From NCBI GenBank assembly GCA_030626645.1, contig DAOUTP010000009.1:1-20676 (forward strand): a stretch of DNA of 20,676 nucleotides. The letters are read 5' to 3'. The notes beneath the pieces were generated by a model, which searched no databases, was not told the DNA's origin, and saw only the letters and a list, made by a program, of their open reading frames with translations. Shown in pieces: positions 15,570-20,676 of this stretch. This stretch comes from Candidatus Cloacimonadota bacterium (lineage in GTDB: Bacteria > Cloacimonadota > Cloacimonadia > Cloacimonadales > TCS61). The first letter of the stretch is position 1, and every line of letters begins with the position of its first letter. The translations under genes and the position numbers were made by a program.

Positions 15570-16847
15570 ATGACGAGTAATTCTAATTCAACTTTAAGGA
15601 TTAAAAAATGGCAGAAGAAAATGTTCTGGATGATGTGGATAACTTATGCATCATTCTACCTTTTGCGCGTAAACATCTCAATCGCCATGCCAAGTATTAT
15701 GAGCGAGTTTGGCTTAACTAAAACAAATATGGGAGTTGTGCTCACCAGTCTTTTCTTTGCTTATGCTATTGGACAGTTTATTAATGGGCAGCTTGGTGAC
15801 AAGATCAATGCGAGAAGGATAATTACATTTGGTTTGATCTCTTCAGCAATATTCAATATCATATTCGGGATTGCTGCAGGTTCTTTAGTTTTGATGGCAA
15901 TTCTCTGGGGTCTTAACGGTTATGTTCAATCAATGGGCTGGGGACCAACCGTAAAAACAAAAGCAAACTGGTTTCCAAAAAATATTAGAGGAAAAATTTC
16001 CGGACGTCTTGGAACAAGCTATATTATTGGAGGAGCATTTTCCTGGTTTCTGGCTGGTACGATCGCGAAATATTTTAATTGGCGTTTCACTTTCTTTATT
16101 CCTGCTGCAATCTGTATTGTGATAGCAATTCATTGGTATATAAGAGCACGTAATGCTCCGGAAGAAGTAGGGCTTCCAAGTTTAGAAGAACAGGAAAAAG
16201 GAATTGATAATAATGAAACTAAAAAGGATCAGCATATAGGTTTTAAGGAAACATTAAAAATAACTCTGCTGAATCCATATGTGTGGTTTGCCGGACTTGC
16301 TCTTTTTGGCTTGAATATTGTTAGATATGGTTTTATGAGCTGGGCACCAACTTATATGTTCGAAGAGCAAGGTGCAGAAATTTCTCTCGCTGCTTATAAA
16401 GCGATAGCATTCCCTGTAGCTGGAGGATTGGGAGCGATCTTTGCAGGTTGGGCATCAGATAACATTTTCAAACATCGTAGAGCACCGATAGCTTTTATAA
16501 TGTTAATCTTGTTAGCTATATTCTGCTATATATATCGAATAGTCCCTGGAGCAAATTGGATTCTCAGTCTAGTAATTTTACTATTTATTGGATTCTTTAC
16601 TTTTGGTCCTCATGTGCTTCTTGTAGCAGCATTACCAGCAGATCTGGGGACAAGAAAAGCAGCTTCTTCCGTAACAGGTTTTATTGACGCAATGGGTTAT
16701 GTTGGAGCAGCTTTAACAGGTATTGGAACCGGTTATCTTATAGATAATTTCAGTTGGGATGCAGCTTTTTATTTTTGGATATTCGGCGCTGTATTTGCAG
16801 CCATAATGATTTTATTCGTATGGAAAGCTGAATTGAAAAGAAGTTAA
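15570..16847 (+). CDS. Organophosphate:phosphate antiporter family MFS transporter (GlpT/UhpT-like)
   Basis: 425 residues and 12 predicted membrane segments, the normal size for this family. Signatures: YASFYLLRVNISIAMP with R33 (matching the essential first Arg of GlpT), GQFINGQLGDKINARR (68-83), WGLNGYVQSMGWGPTVKTKANWF (113-135), and IVRYGFMSWAPTYMFEEQG with R252 (matching the second substrate-binding Arg). These two arginines bind the phosphate of glycerol-3-phosphate or sugar phosphates in exchange for inorganic phosphate (family knowledge). The HN-x-GG segment of GlpT, whose His takes part in transport, reads YIIGG here (Y151), so specificity or coupling may differ. Ribosome site AAGGAGG is 6 nt upstream. 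It closes the plus-strand operon, and its placement suggests supply of phospho-alcohol to the cytidylyltransferase. A strong hairpin follows. Confidence 0.86.
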   Translation: MTSNSNSTLRIKKWQKKMFWMMWITYASFYLLRVNISIAMPSIMSEFGLTKTNMGVVLTSLFFAYAIGQFINGQLGDKINARRIITFGLISSAIFNIIFGIAAGSLVLMAILWGLNGYVQSMGWGPTVKTKANWFPKNIRGKISGRLGTSYIIGGAFSWFLAGTIAKYFNWRFTFFIPAAICIVIAIHWYIRARNAPEEVGLPSLEEQEKGIDNNETKKDQHIGFKETLKITLLNPYVWFAGLALFGLNIVRYGFMSWAPTYMFEEQGAEISLAAYKAIAFPVAGGLGAIFAGWASDNIFKHRRAPIAFIMLILLAIFCYIYRIVPGANWILSLVILLFIGFFTFGPHVLLVAALPADLGTRKAASSVTGFIDAMGYVGAALTGIGTGYLIDNFSWDAAFYFWIFGAVFAAIMILFVWKAELKRS

Positions 16848-16863
16848 ATTAATTATTCATTAT

Positions 16864-16903
16864 AAAATCCTTATAATTTCTTATTTTTTATAAGGATTTT
16901 TTT
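16864..16903. terminator. Bidirectional hairpin terminator between convergent operons
   Basis: A 13-bp perfect stem (16864-16876 with 16888-16900) with an 11-nt loop, followed on the plus strand by a run of seven Ts (16897-16903). It starts 17 nt after the transporter's stop codon and is a convincing plus-strand terminator. On the minus strand the T-run is shorter (TTTTATAA), so termination of the opposite gene there is likely weaker. The right arm and loop lie inside the last codons of the CDP-alcohol phosphotransferase gene. Confidence 0.8.
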
Positions 16904-17788
16904 ATTTGTTTTCACTTGAATTATCCATAAAATGATCATGTAAATATTAGCAATCCCGATGGTGAAAACGAAGAAAACTATTGGTCTGAATAAAAAGGCA
17001 GAAATCATGATAATAAATGCACTGGCAGTTGGACCGATCCAAAACCATAATCTTATTAATAATTTATTATACTTGTAGTAGGTCTCCCTATCATATACTT
17101 CCTGATCATCCATTTTAAATAGTTGTAATTGTGAATATCCAAGATATACTATTATCAGTATTTTCTCGAATAATTTATTTTTTTGGTTTTTTATTTTATT
17201 AAGTTCATCTGTGAATTTTTTCTTTTCTTCCCATGTTGATTTCTGTTTACCCAAGCCATGAGCCATAAATTCAGCTCTGTAGTAATCAACTAACATAGCG
17301 TGGATGATATGACTGATAGCTGCAATTGCTAAAAACCACCAATAACTAAATGGTAAAAATTTTACATTGATCAAACCTTTTCCAAAACCAATACCCATTC
17401 CTAAATAAACTGATGTACCAACGATGTAATCTGAAACACCATCAATAATTCTACCAACAGCTGTCCCATTATTTTTTAAGCGAGCTATCATTCCATCTAC
17501 ACAATCCAAAACCATGGCAAGGAAATATAATGAGCCTGCAATCACAAAGCTGACGACATCACCGCGAGAGAAGAAATATGCACTTAATATTCCGGTTATT
17601 GTTGTCATTAAAGAAACCTGATTGGGAGTAATTGAAGTTGGATAGAATAATTTAACGAAAATGAAGGCAATCGGTCTTAATATATAAAGGGTTAAAGTTT
17701 CATCAAATATGGCATGTTTAATGGATTTCTTATATTCCTTGAACACCTGCTTATTATATTCTTTGAATTTATTATCTTTTTTGCTCAT
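16871..17788 (-). CDS. CDP-alcohol phosphatidyltransferase family membrane protein
   Basis: 305 residues. The exact family signature D-x2-DG-x2-AR-x8-G-x3-D-x3-D runs from D95 to D120 (D95, D98, D116, D120 bind two metal ions and activate the attacking alcohol). About six membrane segments are predicted. A charged, Lys-rich insertion of about 60 residues (roughly 175-235) separates two hydrophobic blocks, and the protein is longer than PgsA-type enzymes (about 180-200). These enzymes move the phospho-group from a CDP-alcohol to a second alcohol. Substrates range from CDP-diacylglycerol to soluble CDP-alcohols, and none can be assigned here. The start codon is 3 nt after the LicD stop, so the two are probably one transcript. 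Last codons are folded into the convergent terminator. Confidence 0.88.
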   Translation of the reverse strand: MSKKDNKFKEYNKQVFKEYKKSIKHAIFDETLTLYILRPIAFIFVKLFYPTSITPNQVSLMTTITGILSAYFFSRGDVVSFVIAGSLYFLAMVLDCVDGMIARLKNNGTAVGRIIDGVSDYIVGTSVYLGMGIGFGKGLINVKFLPFSYWWFLAIAAISHIIHAMLVDYYRAEFMAHGLGKQKSTWEEKKKFTDELNKIKNQKNKLFEKILIIVYLGYSQLQLFKMDDQEVYDRETYYKYNKLLIRLWFWIGPTASAFIIMISAFLFRPIVFFVFTIGIANIYMIILWIIQVKTNKKILIKNKKL

Positions 17789-17791
17789 AAG

Positions 17792-18979
17792 TTATCTAAA
17801 TCCTTTTTCAGCAATTGTACCATTATCTATACTGGCATCAAAATTGGGATCAGGAACCTCCCATTTTCCATAATTCAAACGAAGGTATTCCTTTGCATTT
17901 GAGGGAATACTAACTTCTTTGCCTTCCCACATAGTTGTTTCCAATTTATCAAAAAACTTACTTTCAGAGTGCTTTAGTGCATTCATTATTATCCAATGCT
18001 GACGGTCACCAACTTTATATTTGAAGAAAAGATCAATATGTAAATTAATTCCCACGATCCTTTCAAAAGGAGGTTTAAGCTTTACATTTCTTAACTTACC
18101 AGGCACCCAGGAACTTGACGCCATTTTTCTTACTACAAAAAAAACAGGGAAAAATTGATATCTGATCTTCCACAGTTTTTCTGCATATTCTCCGGGGATC
18201 CCCATATCTGCATCATGATCCCATGGCAGAAGATCTCCATCGCGTATTATCCCGAGCAAAGTTCCTTCATCTAACCAATATGGAATATTATTTTTCTCCA
18301 AAATCTTAATAGCAAATAAGATCAATCTCTTCATTCTATTATAATATTTCCCTTCCAGTTTTATAGGTTTTTTTGTATGCTTTCTGATTCTATCCTTTTT
18401 TGGAATTTTACTAATAGTCTCGGAATCAACTATAGACAGATCATCAATACTGCTTAACCATTTATTATTAACAACTTTCCAATTACCATAACGTGCTGTA
18501 AGATAATTTTCAGCATCTCTCGGCACATTAATCTCCATTCCATTAATGTTGATCTTATCCAGTTTTTCAAAGAAATGTGAACTTACCCATTTACAACTTC
18601 TCTTATCTACCCAAATATATTTATCTTCTTTCTTATATTTAAATGTTACTCTAATTTTTTGACCTGCATATTTACTTTTTATTATATTTTTCATGATCAC
18701 TGCTTTGGGATAATCATTAGGTATCCATTCCCGTTTTGAAAGATCTGCAACCAGTTTGATCCTGTAAAAAGGAGAAAGTTGTTTCTTCAAATTCATGAAT
18801 TTTTCAAAATACTCTCCAGGGATTCCAATATCTATGAATTTATGTTTTTCAATACATTTGCTATCTCTAATAATTCCTAATAAGGTACCAGACTCAAGCC
18901 AGAAAGGAATGTTATTCTCAGTTAATACCTTATATGTCTTCTTGAATATCTTCGTAGTAAGTTTACTATTTTTTTTCAT
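17792..18979 (-). CDS. LicD-family protein with two tandem nucleotidyltransferase-fold copies
   Basis: 395 residues made of two related halves, about 12-180 and 213-385, each opening with NIPxWLxxGTLLGIIRD and ending with a YGxW element (YLTARYGNWKV; YLRLNYGKWEV). The C-terminal copy has the LicD/fukutin active-site pattern: DEGTLLGIIRDG (237-248), PWDHDADMG (252-260) and NLHIDLFFKY (312-321). The N-terminal copy lacks it: the acidic motif reads EKHKFIDIG and the later HIDLF position reads IRVTF. LicD-type enzymes transfer phosphocholine, or in fukutin relatives ribitol phosphate, from a CDP donor to a glycan (family knowledge). The catalytic half is therefore probably the second, with the first structural or acceptor-binding. 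There is no signal peptide. It lies with the CDP-alcohol phosphotransferase gene, which suggests a CDP-alcohol supply link. Confidence 0.82.
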   Translation of the reverse strand: MKKNSKLTTKIFKKTYKVLTENNIPFWLESGTLLGIIRDSKCIEKHKFIDIGIPGEYFEKFMNLKKQLSPFYRIKLVADLSKREWIPNDYPKAVIMKNIIKSKYAGQKIRVTFKYKKEDKYIWVDKRSCKWVSSHFFEKLDKININGMEINVPRDAENYLTARYGNWKVVNNKWLSSIDDLSIVDSETISKIPKKDRIRKHTKKPIKLEGKYYNRMKRLILFAIKILEKNNIPYWLDEGTLLGIIRDGDLLPWDHDADMGIPGEYAEKLWKIRYQFFPVFFVVRKMASSSWVPGKLRNVKLKPPFERIVGINLHIDLFFKYKVGDRQHWIIMNALKHSESKFFDKLETTMWEGKEVSIPSNAKEYLRLNYGKWEVPDPNFDASIDNGTIAEKGFR

Positions 18980-19025
18980 CTATTTTTTTAATTTCCTTTT
19001 ATAGTAATAGAGCAACGAATCATCT

Positions 19026-19223
19026 TTAACCACCAGCCACTAAATGAACTATTTTAATATCATCATCATCATTAATTATGTGAGCATGATAAGATTTTTT
19101 ATTTATGAACTTGCCGTTGATCTTAACAATACTGAGATGAATAAGAAAATTATTTTCTTTCAGCAGCTTTTCTACTGTTAATCCTATTTCCCAAGGCATT
19201 TCATTATTATTAACCTTAATCAC
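19026..19223 (-). CDS. ThiS/MoaD-like sulfur carrier protein
   Basis: 65 residues, the usual ThiS length, beta-grasp in style. It contains LTVEKLLKENNF and IVKINGKFINKKSY, then DDIKIVHLVAGG ending exactly at the C-terminal Gly-Gly that is activated as a thiocarboxylate. ThiS donates sulfur for the thiazole of thiamine. The end HLVAGG closely resembles ThiS (HPVGGG-type) more than MoaD. No thiG, thiF, thiH or moeB lies nearby, so the partner is unknown and the role could be in another sulfur-transfer pathway. It starts with GTG at 19221-19223, with AAAGGAG at 6 nt. It is the first gene of a minus-strand run with the LicD and CDP-alcohol genes, 46 nt upstream of the former. Confidence 0.8.
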   Translation of the reverse strand: MIKVNNNEMPWEIGLTVEKLLKENNFLIHLSIVKINGKFINKKSYHAHIINDDDDIKIVHLVAGG

Positions 19224-19240
19224 AATAACTCCTTTCAGGT

Positions 19241-19283
19241 TAAATTCGATATAGATTATAAACTGTCAAGATTAATGAATTCC
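19241..19283 (-). promoter_or_regulatory. Candidate promoter for the thiS-LicD-CDP-alcohol run
   Basis: On the minus strand a perfect -10 TATAAT lies at 19260-19255, about 32 nt before the GTG start, with only a weak -35 (GGAATT) at the right distance. A consensus TTGACA (19269-19264) sits just upstream of it, and could instead pair with AATTTA (19246-19241) at 17 nt. The two overlapping readings cannot be separated by eye. Confidence 0.4.
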
Positions 19284-19390
19284 ATTTGAATATTCATTTC
19301 TGATTTCATTTTGATGGTTTCTAAATTGCGTTTTTAACACAAAAGCAAGAAAATTCGATTTTGTCATTAATTTGTTCTTGTAGTTTACTA

Positions 19391-19417
19391 TTGACAATTA
19401 ATCAGCAAAAATAGTTT
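19391..19417 (+). promoter_or_regulatory. Candidate promoter for maf
   Basis: TTGACA at 19391-19396 is followed by TAGTTT (19412-19417) with a 15-nt spacer, and the TTG / TAnnTTT pattern also resembles the Bacteroidetes-type promoter. It lies about 35 nt before the maf start, in a 229-nt AT-rich gap that shows no gene. Short spacing makes this weak. Confidence 0.3.
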
Positions 19418-19452
19418 TTTATTGTGTGTGAAATGTAAGGAATAAGTAAAAT

Positions 19453-20031
19453 ATGATACATAATCTTTTAAAAGATATTGAAATAATTTTAGCCTCAGCC
19501 TCTCCCCGAAGAAAGAAAATATTCGAGATGATCGGTATAAAAGCATTGCAGATGCCAGCTCATATTGATGAAGTTAATTTCTGCAATAACCCCAGAAAAC
19601 TTGTAACAACACATGCAGTGAATAAAGCTCTTGCCATACGAAAAATCGTGGATAACGATTATTTAATCGTTGGCAGTGATACGATTGTTTATCAAAAATC
19701 TGAGATACTGGAAAAACCAGAGAATAAGCTACAAGCTGCAGAATTTCTAACTCTGTTATCTGGAACATATCATTACGTCTATACAGGTGTTGCAATTTCT
19801 TATAAAAATCAAATCTATTCCGGTTATGAAAAGACAAAAGTAACTTTTAGGAATCTTAGTGCATATGAGATCGAGGAATACATAAATACAAAAGAACCAA
19901 TGGATAAAGCCGGGGCCTACGGAATCCAGGGCATGGGAAGCCAATTCGTGAAAAAGATCTCCGGTTGTTATTTTAATGTTATGGGATTCCCGGTTTACCG
20001 CTTCTACAAATTATTAGAGGAAATATTATGA
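19453..20031 (+). CDS. maf: Maf/YhdE-family nucleoside triphosphate pyrophosphatase
   Basis: 192 residues, standard Maf length. It contains the signature LASASPRR (13-20), VGSDTIVY with catalytic-site D76, LEKPE (86-90), TGVAI (111-115) and the C-terminal DKAGAYGIQG (151-160), all in family order. Maf proteins hydrolyse dTTP, UTP, CTP or modified pyrimidine nucleotides to the monophosphate and pyrophosphate, cleaning the nucleotide pool, and have been tied to arrest of cell division (family knowledge). Which nucleotide is used here is not clear, but the YhdE-like ASASPRR and QGMGSQFVKKISGCYFNVMGFP segments favour the dTTP/UTP group. A modest ribosome site (AAGGAA) precedes the ATG. The gene is followed by a deaminase sharing a 4-nt overlap, suggesting shared expression. 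Confidence 0.94.
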   Translation: MIHNLLKDIEIILASASPRRKKIFEMIGIKALQMPAHIDEVNFCNNPRKLVTTHAVNKALAIRKIVDNDYLIVGSDTIVYQKSEILEKPENKLQAAEFLTLLSGTYHYVYTGVAISYKNQIYSGYEKTKVTFRNLSAYEIEEYINTKEPMDKAGAYGIQGMGSQFVKKISGCYFNVMGFPVYRFYKLLEEIL

Positions 20032-20676
20032 AAAAAATATTAATTAATAATCCAAGTTACATTGCAACGATGAATGATAAAATGGATGAATGGAATGGTG
20101 GTCATATACTCATCGAAGGTGATAAAATCGTTTCTATTGGCAAACAATCGTACAAAGGAAATTTCGATGAAGTAATAGATGCAACTGGAATGGTTGTTCT
20201 GCCTGGATTCATTAATACACATCACCATTTATTCCAATCGTTAACCAGGAACATTCCGCGGATGCAGGATGAAGAGCTGTTCCCATGGCTGGTAAATCAT
20301 TATGAAGTGTGGCGGGAAGTTGATGATGAAGCGATATTTACTAGTGCCAAAACTGGACTTTTAGAAATGATGTTGAGTGGAGTTTCAACTAGCTCCGATC
20401 ATCTTTATCTCTTCCCTTCCAAATGCAACAATGAACTAATTGATATTGAAATTAAAGCTGCTAAAGAGTTAGGAATCAGATTCCAGCCAACACGAGGTTC
20501 TATGTCGTTAAGTAAAAAAGATGGAGGGCTTCCACCGGATGATGTTGTCCAAACTGAAAAAGAGATCATGAAAGATTGTCTTCGGTTAATAGAAAAATAT
20601 CACGACTCAAATGATGGAGCAATGATACGAATCTCGCTGGCTCCCTGTTCCCCATTTTCCGTAACATCAGAATTGA
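20028..20676 (+). CDS. Amidohydrolase, 8-oxoguanine deaminase/TrzA-like family (partial, C-terminus outside window)
   Basis: About 216 N-terminal codons of a protein expected to be near 450 residues. The metal-binding HxH is H65/H67 in PGFINTHHHLFQSLTRNIP, followed by SGVSTSSDHLYLFP (117-130) and RGSMSLSKKDGGLPPDD (156-172). The last visible stretch is RISLAPCSPFSVT, near the third family motif. These are the hallmarks of the chlorohydrolase/aminohydrolase subgroup with 8-oxoguanine deaminase and hydroxyatrazine ethylaminohydrolase; the RGSMSLSK-x-GGLPPD segment in particular recalls 8-oxoguanine deaminases. It is likely a zinc enzyme of the cytoplasm that deaminates a purine-like or triazine-like base. 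Its ATG overlaps the maf stop (ATGA), with GAGGAA as ribosome site. Whether the substrate is 8-oxoguanine needs the remaining half. Confidence 0.85.
   Translation, partial: MKKILINNPSYIATMNDKMDEWNGGHILIEGDKIVSIGKQSYKGNFDEVIDATGMVVLPGFINTHHHLFQSLTRNIPRMQDEELFPWLVNHYEVWREVDDEAIFTSAKTGLLEMMLSGVSTSSDHLYLFPSKCNNELIDIEIKAAKELGIRFQPTRGSMSLSKKDGGLPPDDVVQTEKEIMKDCLRLIEKYHDSNDGAMIRISLAPCSPFSVTSEL

Noticed and set aside
19224..19452. A small gene or RNA in the thiS-maf gap
   Set aside because: Only AT-rich sequence with promoter-like hexamers; no frame with a ribosome site and no stable stem was seen.

Overview
The window looks like a chromosomal segment of an AT-rich, Gram-negative (two-membrane) bacterium. 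It carries a predicted outer-membrane porin with a signal peptide, an MsbA-type ABC exporter, HflK/HflC and LPS-style nucleotide-sugar enzymes, next to core genes (rpsO, pnp, ahcY, maf). The gene style would fit a candidate phylum of the FCB group or near it, such as Cloacimonadota. That is an impression from composition and protein style, not a phylogenetic result. No rRNA, tRNA, CRISPR array, insertion sequence or phage gene was recognised.

Layout. (1) 1-8649, minus strand, reads from right to left: rpsO, a rho-independent terminator, a structured leader, pnp, ahcY, a UDP-GlcNAc/UDP-ManNAc 6-dehydrogenase, a NusG/RfaH/UpxY-type antiterminator, an NAD-dependent sugar epimerase, hflK, and hflC (cut by the window edge). 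(2) 8883-16847, plus strand, tightly packed: MsbA-like exporter, three tandem CDP-glycerol glycerophosphotransferase-family proteins, a small TagD-like cytidylyltransferase, a porin and a GlpT-like organophosphate:phosphate antiporter. (3) 16871-19223, minus strand: ThiS-like sulfur carrier, a tandem-duplicated LicD-family protein and a CDP-alcohol phosphatidyltransferase, convergent with block 2 across a shared hairpin. (4) 19453-end, plus strand: Maf nucleotide pyrophosphatase overlapping by 4 nt a cytosine/8-oxoguanine-deaminase-like amidohydrolase, which runs off the window.

The most interesting proposal is that block 2 is a self-contained glycerol-phosphate (teichoic-acid-like) polymer pathway in an organism with an outer membrane. 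The porin and GlpT-like carrier would bring in glycerol-3-phosphate or a related phospho-alcohol, the cytidylyltransferase would activate it, three divergent transferases would add or polymerise it on a glycan or lipid, and the MsbA-like exporter would flip the product. The adjacent LicD and CDP-alcohol phosphotransferase genes also handle CDP-activated alcohols, so the whole 8.9-19 kb stretch may be a phospho-alcohol decoration island. Families and gene order are read from the sequence; the pathway is inference.

Other points: an 8-bp UUCG-tetraloop hairpin sits where the Shine-Dalgarno of the specialised NusG paralog would be; the rpsO-terminator-hairpins-pnp arrangement recalls the autoregulated rpsO-pnp operon of E. 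coli; and the N-terminal LicD copy has lost the acidic residues expected at the active site.
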